DNA of 64,000 bases, taken from contig NC_080585.1 of the NCBI RefSeq assembly GCF_029962835.1, forward strand, positions 60,747,443-60,811,442. The letters run 5' to 3'. Each line of letters opens with the position of its first letter. The stretch's first letter is position 1. Both the position numbers and the translations under genes were made by a program. The stretch is from Magnolia sinica (lineage: Eukaryota > Streptophyta > Magnoliopsida > Magnoliales > Magnoliaceae). The notes beneath the pieces are model-generated. The model was not told the DNA's origin and ran no database searches. It saw only the letters and a list, made by a program, of their open reading frames with translations. Positions 23,971 through 35,653 of this stretch are shown here, piece after piece.

Positions 23971-24759
23971 TGGATAGCAGCCAAGTAAAGTTGATGCCAA
24001 TGATGATTGGACTGTTGAATGGCTATAAAATTTGGCCCAGAGTTAGCTCATATTGTGGTTCATATTATTCCCAAGTTTTAACTCTGATCATAACATAGTT
24101 GATTTTATATGATTTTTAGAAGAAGTTGTCCAGATACAAAAATGAGATTACAAGTGAAGGGTATTGATACAATGTTCATCATGGTGGACCATACTGACAT
24201 GGGCTACCATGCTGATCACCATATCCATTAGTACATGCACCCATGGGGCTCCACACTAGTGGGCCTCACATGCATCAAGAAAATATAAAAGGTGGAAAGA
24301 GAAGGATGAGGAGGATGGAAGGTGGGGTGTAGACACACCTCAAATGGATGGATGGCTTGATGATGATGTGTGGTCCACTCCCTCTAGGTTGATGATAGAC
24401 CACACCTTGGCCCAACCATCTCTCACTATCTCTTAAAATCTTAGAATTTTTATAAGTATAGTGAAAAGGTGACTGAAGAGAACTCCTACTTTTATATAGA
24501 ATTGGGGGTTGAAGTGGCAAATTTATGAGGTCTTATTGGTGCTAAAAGTGAGGTTCAAGGTATTTTATGGTATGGGTACTGGATGGATGAGGTGGATGGT
24601 GCTAATAATGCATCGGCAAAGGTGGAAGAAATCTAGGCATACATTGGCTAATAGATGCATATAAAGGCTTTGGGTTGTAGGTGATGCATGGTGGATGATG
24701 AAGTGAAGTGTAATAATTGGTTGTTTGAAGTGATGTAGCACAAAATAAGGCATGCATTG
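23971..24759 (-). mobile_element. G2 3' LTR, left remnant
   Basis: Non-coding sequence between the E5 fragment and E6. It is placed in G2 because E6 carries the same duplication CATTG on both sides (24755-24759 and 61088-61092), so this stretch was once continuous with 61093-61634, which ends in a G2 LTR start. The expected LTR terminus (TGTAACGCC type) is absent, so the LTR is truncated on the left. Minus-strand ORFs in it are short and show no family match. Confidence 0.55.
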
Positions 24760-26179
24760 TGTTCACAACCCCAAGCGTAGGGTCGCGATGCAGTAATAAT
24801 CTCAGTGAGACTGAGGTTGAATCCACAGGGACTGAACTTGTGTATCTTCTGAAAGTAACTAGAACTAGAATTAGAAGAAGATGAAAATATAAATCTGGAA
24901 TATTTGAGAGAGTAATTGTGATTAAAATAATTAAAACTAGTGAATTTAAATGTAGGAACTAGGGTGCCAAGGATCCACTTGTATCAATTGGAAAGTTACC
25001 TTGCATGATTCAAGGACACAACTGAAACTAGAGTCCTATCTTATCCAGTTGGTAAGAAGAGATTTGTCAGATCTTTGAACTTCTCATGGATCTAATCATC
25101 AATGGATGAGAGTGGTGAAGATTTGGAAGTGATTCTGTCACCTAACCATACCCAGGATACAAGGCAAACGACATGATTTACCAATCCCACAACCAATCAT
25201 AAGAGAATTGTGAAAGTTAGGAAGGATTCCATCACCCTACCATGCCCAAGGGACATTGGTGAACAACGAGACTTACTAATTTCATAATCTCAATTCAAGA
25301 AAAGAAGATATCTTAAGCTATCACAGATCTTTTGTAATTTTAGTCACAATAAACCATTAAAAATTAAAAATATTCCTTCATAATCAAACTAGAATCCAAG
25401 ATAGTTTAACAAAACATGAATCAAAACAAAGAAAACATCTCAATCAAGCTACAAGCTTCACCTCTTAGCCATAACTAAGAGGTTTAGCCAATCATAGACA
25501 TGATTGAACTAAGAACTCTTAAACAAAAAGATCAGCTAAAGAGGAAGAAGAAGAACTCCCGGACGGCGGATCCACCCTTTTGCTATACTCCTTAAACCTT
25601 AGAAGATGCTTAGGGATGCCCTAGGGAGCCCTATTTATAGTTTTAAGCCTTAGACTTTCGTACCGAGTTAGAAATTTCTTGAAACTGCTTCAAATTTTCG
25701 CACTTTGTGTGCTGGCTGCGTAACCCAGGACTGGTCGAGGGTTTCCTTCAGCTGGTCGAGGATGATGAGATTTTGTAGTATTTATTCACTGGAGTTTGAT
25801 TGGAGACACCTTTGACCGGTCGAGCCTCGACTGGTCAAGCAGAGTCCAGGACTGGTCGAGCGTATGCAGGATTGGTCAAGTTGGAGCCAAGACTAGTCGA
25901 GGATCACTGAATTTCACTTTAAAATTCCAATTTTCTTCATTCTTGACTTGGTTTTCCTAGATCTTCAGTATGTGCATTCTTCATTCTTGGTTACATCAGA
26001 TCTAATCTTGGCTTTGGTGATTCTTGAGCGTTAAATCCATGCTTTTAACAACTTTTTCAATCGAAGCTCTTAAATTCACCTTGCAACACAAACATGATTA
26101 AAATAGAACATTAAGCATTATCATGTTCATAAAACCAAGTAATAAATAGGGTCCAATATACAATATTTGACCCTCAACA
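24760..26179 (-). mobile_element. E6 3' LTR
   Basis: 1420 bp; on the minus strand it starts TGTTGAGGGTCAAATATTG and ends GGTTGTGAACA. A TATA box lies at 25632-25639. Upstream of it, at 25728-25905, is an array of GACTGGTCGAG and 'gaccggtcgagcctcgactg' words. The minus-strand bases next to it (attggggattg) serve as polypurine tract. Confidence 0.9.
25728..25905 (-). repeat. Inverted-repeat array in E6 3' LTR
   Basis: Seven or so copies of a GACTGGTCGAG core or its variants (gaccggtcgag, gactagtcgag), about 90 bp upstream of the TATA box. The 5' LTR of E6 has the matching array at about 60656-60815. Confidence 0.7.
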
Positions 26180-27477
26180 CAATCCCCAATCAACATTTTA
26201 CTAGTCCCGAGCAAAGTATGCGAAAAATAATCCAGATAATAGAATTTTAAGATACATCAATGTTGAGCATCACCTTCTCCTCAGCTCTAGCACTCAGTAA
26301 ATTTCACAATCTACCTCAAAGTATTAATCTACAAATTAGAATAATTCTAAACATTGAGTTACATGAGTGTATAATGAAGCTTAGACTTTTCACAATAAAA
26401 GGTTCAATTCTCAAGTTCCATGATAACATTGATAATTGAAAGAGCATTCAGGATAACCAAAACCTAAACCAAAACTTGCCTTATAGTTCATCTTTTCATT
26501 CTTCCAGCTTTTGATTTTTCTATCGATGGCTTTCACGCTATGTTAACCTTTTTAAAGATCTTTAATAGGTAGCCATTTTCGACAACAATTATTTTTTAGC
26601 TGAGTATATTTTTATTTTTCTTTCTTTTTAATTCTTCTTATTGAACGTGATGGAAAAATTCCCCAGGTTGGTTCCTTTCATGCTTAATAATCATCAAGTT
26701 AACAATTCAATATCAAACTGACACCTTAATATGCTAGATGTGACATGTGAAATCATGACTTAATCAATGCTTAAAACTTCTAATCATGGATAAATAATTC
26801 AAACTTAACTGTGAAATCTAATAAGTAACTGAATCCAAGAGTCACAAATCACCAACATTAAGTATCTTATACTTCTAAATCATGGATAAACTTCAAAATC
26901 ACTTGAATTTACAAAATTGTCAGAAAAATTTTCACCAATTTTTTCTTAAAAGACTAAGAAAACCTGATTAGCTTGCCTAATCCACACCCCCAACCTAAAA
27001 TCTACATTTTCCTCAATGTAGAAGATATAAGCATGCAATGAACATGAGACAATGAAAGTGAAGGATAAGTGATGGAAAGGTAGTATCTAAAGAAGGAATT
27101 TTTGAAGTTTTTCCAAAGGATCTCAGCACGAAGGTGGGTTACCACAAGAGTTAAACCAACAAAAAGAAAACTATCCTAAACAAATGGGAAACAAACTATC
27201 CTAAACAGCATAAAGCTGACTATCCTAGACATAACATGAAAGTAATAAACTAATCCTAAACTAAGAAAGCAAGGGAAAGCTACTCAGTCATGCCGCAAGG
27301 TTCCTCCTCCGGCCAATATCTTGATAAATTTCTCAGTAGGTTTCTTAACAAGATCATCCAAAAGCTCTTTTTGCAATAAGCCTGGATGCCCTGGAGCATG
27401 ACTTTCTAGAGAAATTTATGGACCTCAACAAAAATTTGTCGTTAAATCGCTTGAGGTATCCAAAGTATATATGATTC
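26180..27477 (-). other. E6 3' non-coding region
   Basis: AT-rich, with no supported gene. It aligns with E1 6459-7704, including the words 'agtcccgagcaaagtatgcg' near the LTR and the conserved G-rich block (plus-strand C-run) at about 26965-27012. Confidence 0.6.
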
Positions 27478-29177
27478 ACCTATGATAAAAAGTTTCAATG
27501 TTAGTATTCCATGGTGAATCAGAGACTACAAGTAGAGAGAATTCTGAAAAATTCTCAGTAGATGATGTAGTCTCAATACATTCCGAAGTTCCAGACTTTG
27601 GTTCAATTTCTAGCTTTCTCTCCTATGGTAGTAAACATTCAAGATCTATGGAGGGAAGGATTTCAAAATAAGGGTTCTCTCATTCAGTAACAACTACCAA
27701 GTTGTTGTCTTGTAAGGCATTCACTATTTCTTTTATCATAGGATCATTTGAATATGCAAAGTGTGCCAAGCAATCATCTAAAGAGTTGGAAAATTCAGCT
27801 GAGAGTAACTTATTTTCCTCATTGAAGTTTGTAATGATCTATCTAAGGATTTCATCGTTTTTGGAAGTGGATGGATGCATGCTCTCTTGCTCTTGCCCTG
27901 CATAGACAGATTGAAGATCAATAGGTGAAGCATTGATGTGAAAACTCTGTTCATCGATACCACTTAATAAAGGCATTGTGTTGTCAATGGTTGACAACTC
28001 AGATGGTGGCCTCAACTGGATGGTTTCAAATTCCAAAGTCATATCGAGCAACTCGTCCATTTCCCATATCTTATCATCATTCAATTTAGGGGAGTGCTCT
28101 AACCATACCTCACAAAAGTTGGAAGCATTAGTTGAAAATGGTTTATCCTCCACATTTAAATCGGTCATGTCATATAGGTAGAGTAGATTATTATGGTTGA
28201 CATCTTCCTAAACCTCTTGATCATTGACTGGGCCAAACTTAAGATCGATTCTAGTGAAATTTGGGCTGAACATTCATGATTGTCATCCCAAAACTCATCA
28301 TCTTCTAATTCAGTGCAATACACACTTGGGATGGGTTCGCTTTCCTCACATTCTGTTTTTAAATTGGTTTGAGGTTCGAATAAATTAACCTCTCCCTCAT
28401 TATTAAAACCAAGTGTGTTATATGAGTGAAGTGTGTCATTATCATTATATTTGAAAGACACCCACGTCTCTTGATCATTCCTTTGGATTGTCATCAAGAT
28501 TGACTCTTCGAAAAATTGAACCGTATGCTCATTAATAGAATCCAACTCCTCATTCTAAATTCCAAAGTTCTCCACAAACGAGTTAGGATCACTCTTCTCG
28601 TATTGTGTTTCTGGATTGAGTTGTGGCTGGGACGAACGAGCCTCTAATGTCTTATTGATGGGCAATGCAAGTGCTTCTATCATTCTTCTGATGTCAGCAG
28701 AATCATATATGTTACCCTGAAGTGACTCCTCTTGGGTCGTTTCTGATTGGGTTTTAAAGGTAGAGGACCCAAGAGAATGTTCACTAGGGTGTATTACTGG
28801 TTCATCTTCCCAACATTGATGTTTCCACTGATTCTAGTAATACAGATCATATGTGAAAGAATCTGATGGTTGTTGATATATATTATCACCCATAATATAA
28901 TCTCTCATTATTTTCTTCTTGTTTGATGGGTGATAATAATTCTCACTCCCATAGTTATGATAACCTCAACACTCACGTACTGTTTTATTAATTCGTGAGG
29001 TGTAATTTTTCTCCCACATATGATCACATAAGGACTTCTTAACCGGTGGAGCATTATATTCCGGTCAGTTCTCGATGATGATTTTAGAAAAAAATTGAGA
29101 TATTGGTTAATTTCTATCATAATCATCATATATCCCTTCCCAATATCTCTTATCCATCTCAGCATATTGTCCATGGT
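27478..29177 (-). pseudogene. Acidic duplicated ORF of E6, decayed
   Basis: Homologue of the E1 ORF, in pieces. The N-terminal 'YAEMDKRYWEG' region lies near 29170, the CEESEPIP module with an ELEDDEFWDDNHEC segment at 28545-28165, and the 'WLEHSPKLNDDKIWEMDELL' module at 28168-27839. The tail is near 27500. At least one frameshift (around 28168) and several stops break it, and the start codon of the E1 version is not preserved. It helps show that this ORF belongs to a family and is not a chance frame. Confidence 0.65.
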
Positions 29178-29536
29178 GAAACCCTAAATCTGAATCTACT
29201 CCTAAAATAGAATAAAAGAAAACTCCAACAACAATATGGAAAGTAAGTAGAGGGAAGAAGTTACCGGATTGGAGAGTTCTATGTTAAGATCCTACAAAAC
29301 AGAAAAACAATGTTAGTTTCTCAAAAAAAAAAATTTACAGGAAGAATCCTAAAAATAAAATTCTAAAAACAAAAATAGAAAGATGAGTTAGTTTCTAAAA
29401 AGGAAAACAACCTAGTTTCTAAAAATAGAAAATAGAAAGTTTCTAAACCTAGAAATAGAAAGTAAGTTAGTTTCTAAAATAATTCAGAAAAACCCTAATC
29501 CTAAAAATAGAAACTAGAAAAACCCTAATCTTAAAC
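29178..29536 (-). other. E6 leader, proximal part
   Basis: A-rich leader with repeated 'agaaagttagtttctaaaa'-like words, like the E1 leader. It is split from the primer-binding site by G3, whose insertion duplicated TAAAC (29532-29536; TAAAT at 57501-57505). Confidence 0.6.
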
Positions 29537-31250
29537 TGTCACGCCCCAAACTCGGAAACCGGACTCACAAAAATTCTCGATCGCCGAATCCAGTGTCGAC
29601 AACCTCCGTAGTACTACATTCTCGGCTTCTAGCGCCCATACGCTAGATTTTGATCCTCGGATCCTCTAAGGATGACTTTCCAACATACATTTATCTTATA
29701 AAAAGCATAGCCACAACTTTACCCAAATTACAAAGGCAACATCATCATCACATATCTATTAATATAAACAGTTGAATACAGTGCTGAAAGGGAAATAATA
29801 TATCGATAATTAAAGCTCCAGAAGATAGCAACACACTTCAAGCTCGACGCTGCTACGACCTAACGCCACCTGCACACATCTATAGTTTATAAGCTTATAG
29901 AAAGCTTAGAGGGTGTTGTAAGTGTGTGCACAAGGTAAGTGTCAAGTATGCAATATCAGAGCAATGCACAAACATGTTGGTAAGTCCATAATTACCACCA
30001 GCCTTATCCAGGCTATGCGATAAAAAATATAATAAGCTAATATCATATACTAAGGAAACAATGTAGATTAGTTATGCAATGCGGAGTCATAGTAAGCCAA
30101 ATATCATATACTGAGAATATAATGCAATATGCAAATCCTGACGAGTCCACGAATACCGTCAACCTCATCTAAGCCATATAAATGCAGAAACATAGCAACC
30201 CAAAATGCCATATACCACGGATGTAATGTAATATGCGGTGCAAATGAAATGACCAAGTTGGAGTGTAAAGTTGGGATGATAGTACGTAGTATCGCAGACT
30301 ATGGGGTTCATCATAAGGGACTTCTATCCAAATTAGTTCCATACCTAAATTTGGATAGCCAGACTCAATGTGGTAAATTCCTGATCTCAGGTTAGTTGCG
30401 CGCCCTAACCAAAATTTTGGCCATTGCATAGGTACACAACAATTAGTTGCGCACCACCTGCCCGAGTGGATGTGAATGAATTAAATGCTGAGTATGCTAC
30501 TGCTGCTTACTAAGTCCACATATTAGTATCGTACATCTCTGGGATCATCACCAGGGTCTAGTACACTCCAAGATGGCTACCGCCCCTACCGCTCGCGAAG
30601 CCCAGCGAGTGGAAAAGACCTCACTACCTGCCTACCAATATTGGCCCTGCTCATTAATAGCGGACCCATTTGTAAGCTGATTAAACTAAGCCTAGCTTAC
30701 AGCCCCCTCACTCGAGCAGATAAGGCCACACCCTTCTCAACTGACCATGACACAGTGGGAAGCGCGGCCACCTGGTATTTGGCACTCGATGCTCATGTCT
30801 TCCACTCGGTCTAGATATTGGAGCATCCCCTGTCCACGGGAGTTTAGGGACTTTTACCCGTAGACATCCAAAGTACCCATATGCTCAAACTAAACATTTT
30901 CGGTGTCCCATCTGGCCATCCACGATATGCTCGTGGAGGCCGCAGCCCTGATGTCGCTAGGGCGTCAAATGATCATGTCACAAAATGTGAGACGCATGAC
31001 CCATACCATCCAATCATGTATTAACCTGCGCCTACTTCGCGCTCATGTGGGACAACTTCATTTCTCGGGGAGTCCCATAAACAATCAGCCCAATGACACA
31101 TGCTATGTTCAATCACTCCTCATAACAAGCATGCGAATGATGTGTATGAGCATATATCATAAAGTATACTAAGTATGATTATAATCACATACATCATGAT
31201 GGGCCTGTATAAGATGGCCCATGGCCCATAATAACGAACGAGTGGCGTGC

Positions 31251-31382
31251 ACACAATCACATACACATGGTGGGTCTCACACATCACAATTGGGCCTCGC
31301 ACTTACAAGGGGCTTAACACAATCACATACACATGGTGGGTCTCACACATCACAATTGGGCCTCGCAATTACAAGGGGCTTC
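31251..31382. repeat. 66-bp tandem duplication in the G3 3' LTR
   Basis: Two head-to-tail copies (31251-31316, 31317-31382) starting 'acacaatcacatacacatgg'; a third copy just begins at 31383. The 5' LTR has a single copy at about 48532-48597, so the duplication arose after insertion. Confidence 0.85.
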
Positions 31383-31879
31383 ACACAATCACAATAGGCC
31401 TTATATTGTAAGTGCAATAGTTATTTGTTACCTTGATTGTCAAATTTTGTAGTGCCAAAACCACAATCTGTGTCTTGTGTAGCACATTGATACATTTGCT
31501 CAAGGCAATAAATCACATGTACAAGGACAATGCTTCTAGTCAAGAACAATGATCTACTTCAAGTAATGCAAGGTCAAGTACATTGTTCTCTTCTCTAAGG
31601 CTTCAGAGTTTTAAAGCTATGAGATCTTGTTCAAGACTCAAGGTGAAATACAACTCAAGAACTACAAGTTCAAGGTTTCAAAGATCTCAAGTTCAAGCTT
31701 CATCATGTGTCAAGATCTAAAGTCTCATGAACTTCAAAGATCATTCATCATCTGAAGAAATGAAGGTTCAATGTCCATACTTCACATTTAAGGTATGAAT
31801 AACCTTAAATTGACCTTAGGGTAGGTCATTTTGTATACATAATTTAAATTGAATCATTTTATAAGTGTTTGGTCTGTTC

Positions 31880-32260
31880 TTAGACTAGTCATGGACTCGG
31901 TTCGACTAGACCTAGAACTGGCTTGACCAGTCCAAGAAATTCCAAGACCAGTCCTAAGTTGTTGCAAAACTTCAAAATTTTTTAGTTGAGGTACGACCAG
32001 TCCTGGAGTCTACTCGACTGGTCGTGTGAACAGTGTCGACTCGTTCACGACCAGTCCAGCAGCTACGACTCAAACTCCAGTAACTATTCCTGGCTCCTCA
32101 TGACCAGTCGTGGGTAAGTCACGACCAGTCATGGAGGACTCACGACCAGTCGTGAAGTGCCTATGACCAGTCATGGAACGATTTTATCCGATCGCGCTCA
32201 AAATCTCAAAATGCTGTTGGTCCTACGACTAGTCGTAGTGTCCACAGGACCAGTCGAAGA
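31880..32260 (+). repeat. Inverted-repeat array in C1 5' LTR
   Basis: About a dozen GACCAGTC/GACTGGTC/GACTAGTC cores. Many are extended to inverted repeats such as 'tcacgaccagtcgtgaa' and 'tacgactagtcgta'. It ends about 20 bp before the TATA box. The 3' LTR copy is at about 39960-40340. Confidence 0.75.
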
Positions 32261-32275
32261 TGCGATTTCTTCAAC

Positions 32276-32283
32276 TATAAATA
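32276..32283 (+). promoter_or_regulatory. TATA box of C1 5' LTR
   Basis: TATAAATA within 'caactataaatagagcacg'. The same box is at 40360-40367 in the 3' LTR and on the minus strand in S1 (21561-21568) and S2 (51047-51054). It lies directly downstream of the inverted-repeat array. Confidence 0.65.
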
Positions 32284-32535
32284 GAGCACGATTTTCAAAG
32301 TTTGATAATTCAATTCAAGTAAAATCAAGACATCAATCTGAGAGATAAGTTTGTGTTTTTATGCTATATTGTGCATATTTAATATTGAGGTTGCTTTACA
32401 TTTCCGTATTGTGATTGCTTTAAAGTGCTATCTTTCCTTTATTCATTTAAATTCCGCTGTTAAAGTTTTAATTTGGCATAGTCCTATTCACCCCCCCCCC
32501 CCCCTCTCTAGGACATATAGCTTGGCCCTTTCAAG

Positions 32536-32548
32536 TGGTATCAAAGCC
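32536..32548 (+). other. C1 primer-binding site, iMet type
   Basis: TGGTATCAAAGCC, one base off the usual plant copia site TGGTATCAGAGC, two bases after the LTR end. It marks reverse-transcription start and fixes the 5' LTR boundary. Confidence 0.85.
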
Positions 32549-32620
32549 TAATAACTCATCTTAATTGTTATATTTTTTTGGATTTATTTCCTAAGCTAAT
32601 CGATCTAAGCTATTTATAAG

Positions 32621-34430
32621 ATGTTAAATTTTGATAGCCTTTTAGTCACTAGGCTTCCTCCATTTAATGGCTCCAATTATGCCTATTGGAAAGCAAGGAT
32701 GAGAATTTTTTTTAAATTTGTGGATGAGAGTGTGTAGTAAGCCACGGTGAATGAATGAACCCCTCCTACCATTGAAGTAACTGGTATCGATGGATCCAAA
32801 TCTATGAAAATCTCACCTTATTTTTCTTGGACCACTCTTCAGAAAAGTGAGAGTAGTGCCAATGCAAAAGCACTAAATGCAATCACTTGCACACTATCAC
32901 CGGATGAATTCAAAAGAATTATATCCTGTGATACTGCAAAGCAAGCCTAAGATATTTGAGAAATGACACATGAGAGAACATCAATTATCAAGAAATCTAA
33001 AATCCAAATCCTCACAACCAAATTTGAGGAAATACACATGGAAGAAAATGAAATGTTTATGGATTTCTATGCTAGATTAAATGACATTGTGAACTCTATG
33101 TGGGGTCTTGGTGACAAAATCCCTGAAAGTAAAGTATGTACAAAGATACTGCGCTCACTTCCTGAGTTCAATTCTAAGGTAACTGCAATCTAAGAACTTC
33201 GTGATACGGATAATATGAGGGTAGAAGAATTAGTTGGGTCTTTACAACCGTATGAGTTAAATTTTAAAGTTCCTAAAGGTAAATCTATTGCCTTTAAATC
33301 TTCTAAAAATGTTTCTTAAGAAAACAATAACAATTCTGATTTAGAAAACTCAGAAGATGATATGGCCCTTCTAGCGAAAAAGTTTTACAAAATTTTTAAA
33401 AGTAATAAGAGGGTTGATTTTCAAAAATCTAATGATAAGAAAAGATCTAAATCTAAAACATGAAAATCTTTAAAAGATAATCAATGTTACAACTACCAAG
33501 AATATGGGCATTTAGGAAACAAGTGTCCTAAAAAGGACAAGCCTAAAAGAAAAGGTATGTTGGCTACTTGGGATGAATCCTCTGGCTCTGAAGCCTCTTC
33601 TGAATCAAAAGATTCTGAAACTGAGTTGGGCAATGAAGTCAAAACCCTTGTGACTCTGGCCAAGTTCACTTTTTTAGATAATGATGATTCAACTAATGAA
33701 GAAAATCACAATAGTGATAATGAAAATGAAGAAGATCTTCAAGATGCTTATAATGCCCTTTACAAGGAAAGTTGTAAAATTGTTGTTAAACTTAAACTTC
33801 AGAAAAAAAAGTTTTTAAATCTTAAAGAAAATTTTGAAACTCTTGTTTTAGAAAAATCTCACATTTCAGATTGCTTTGAAAAATTGAAATGTGATTTAGA
33901 ATGCAAAACCTCCCAGATTAAAAATCTGAAATCTGAAAATGAAAAAATTAAACTTGAAGTTCCTTCACTTTTGAGTTTAAAGGATACATGGAAGTATGCC
34001 CAAGGTGATCCAAAATTAGAAAAATTTTTATCTGGATCAAGAAAATGTGGTGACCAATCCAGTTTGCGCTACGATAGAGATATTCCTCCTAAACAAAAGA
34101 ATACTCCTCCTAAGTTTGTAAAAGGAGAGTCTTCAAACTCAAAAGAGAAAAGTTCTAATCAAAAGTTTTCTAAAAATACCAAAACATTTCAATCTTTTAG
34201 ACTTAAAAGTAACCATATCAACTATAATAAACAGAACCGAAACCCTTTAGCTGAAAAAATTGTTGATTTGCTTAAGGAGCTCTTAAAATCTAAGTTAGTG
34301 GGTCATTTTTACAATAACTACAAACATAAGAAGACCAACTATACTCCTAAACTTAAAACAGTTATGAAATGGGTTCTTAAGGTTACTTGCTTGGTTGCCC
34401 ACATGGCTTTCAAAGCTACAAGTCACTCAA
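32621..34430 (+). pseudogene. gag: C1 gag
   Basis: A single frame from ATG at 32621 runs through gag into protease with at least eight in-frame stops. The start carries the copia Gag lead 'LPPFNGSNYAYWKARM'. The UBN2-type capsid region follows (KSKIQILTTKFEEIHMEE, 'NSMWGLGDKIPESKV', 'ILRSLPEFNSKVTAI'). The zinc knuckle at 33485-33526 reads CYNYQEYGHLGNKC: the second Cys of CX2CX4HX4C is Tyr. A Ser/Glu-rich acidic segment and a coiled-coil-like Lys/Glu region (33700-33960) follow. It would encode capsid and nucleocapsid. Confidence 0.85.
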
Positions 34431-35650
34431 AGTGGTACTTAGACAGTGGATGCTCAAGGCATATGACTGGTGATAAAGGTCTATTCACCAATCTTAAAGA
34501 CATGGCTGATGGTTCAGTCACATTTGGTGATGGTAGCAATTGCAGGATTATTGGCCAAGGTACGATCTCTTTAACCTTCCCTTATTTGAGAATGTGTTAT
34601 ATGTTGAAGGGTTAAAACATAATCTGTTAAGCATATCTCAAATATGTGATAAAAATCATAGCGTAAAATTTACTAATCAAGGTTGTGAAATTTTAAACAA
34701 AAAGGGTTCTGTAATATTAACTGGTCGTAGAACATCTAAAAACTGCTATATTGTTAGTGATTCTAGGTCATCTAATCAATTGTGTTACATTGTCCATACC
34801 GATGAGACTGAGTTATGGCATAAACATCTTGGACATGTACATTACCGCAATCTATATAGATTAAATAAAAGAGAACTGATAAGAGGTCTACCTAAATTAC
34901 AGAAAGTAGATAAAACATGTGGCGAATGCCAGATTGGGAAACAAACTAAGCGTACTCACAAAAAGGTGAACTCCAATGCCACATCAAAATCGCTCGAGCT
35001 TCTCCATATGGATCTTATAGGACCAACCAGAATGGAGAGTCGAGGTTGTAAAAATATATATTGGTAATCCTGGATGACTATACCAGATTCACTTAGGTAA
35101 CCTTCTTAAGGGATAAATCAGAAACCCTTGATGAAGTGAAAAGAGTTCTCAAACGAATCCAAACGGAAAAGGTTCTCAAGTCTGTAAGATCCATAGTGAT
35201 CATGGATCAGAATTTAAGAATATTAGTCTTGAGAAATTCTGTTGTAATTAGGGAATATCGCATGAATTCGCTGCACCCAAAACACCATAACAAAATGGTA
35301 TTGTTGAAAGGAAAAATAGAGTGCTTTAAGAAATGGCTAATGTAATGTTGAATAGCATGAAGCTCCCTAAAAATCTTTAGGCCGAAGTTGTAAATACTGC
35401 ATGCTATATAATCAACCGGGTTTATACAAGTAAAACTTATAATAAAACGGCTTATGAAATGTGGTTCGATAAGAAGCCTACTGTCAAATACTTTCAAGTT
35501 TTTGGCAGTAAGTGCTATATTTCACGTAACCGTGAAAATCTGGGCAAGTTTGACACTAAAAGTGATGAAGGGATCTTTTTAGTATATTCATTAAATAGTT
35601 GAGCATATCGAGTACTGAATAAGAGGACCGATGTTATTCAAGAGTCCATT
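34431..35650 (+). pseudogene. pol: C1 protease and integrase
   Basis: The protease active site is 'WYLDSGCSRHMTG' near 34431-34470, with 'GSVTFGDGSNCRIIGQGTI' after it. A frameshift near 34575 moves the reading to the frame of 34540-35067. There lie the GAG-pre-integrase HHCC zinc site ('ELWHKHLGHVHYRNLYRL' and 'TCGECQIGKQ') and the first integrase Asp ('LELLHMDLIGPT'). A second frameshift near 35060 and a TGG-to-TAG stop near 35096 follow. The second catalytic Asp region is garbled around 35200. The Glu region 'GIVERKNR' survives near 35310. Confidence 0.85.
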
Positions 35651-35653
35651 AAT

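Larger units (their letters stand above)
31407..32533 (+). mobile_element. C1 5' LTR with internal deletion
   Basis: 1127 bp, TGTAAGTGCAATAG to TTGGCCCTTTCA. Compared with the 3' LTR it lacks about 795 bp (the segment equivalent to 40487-41281), joined near 32382 as 'tttaatattgaggttgc'. The missing part lies downstream of the TATA box, in the R/U5 region. S1 and the 3' LTR keep it, so the deletion is private to this LTR. Confidence 0.9.

Noticed and set aside
23971..24759. A host intergenic stretch or independent gene with small minus-strand ORFs
   Set aside because: The CATTG duplication of E6 joins it to 61093-61634, which ends in an LTR terminus and polypurine tract, so it is LTR sequence of G2.
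31880..32260. CRISPR-like appearance of regularly spaced short inverted repeats
   Set aside because: Spacing and unit sequence are irregular, the units are short, and the site is an LTR promoter in plant DNA.
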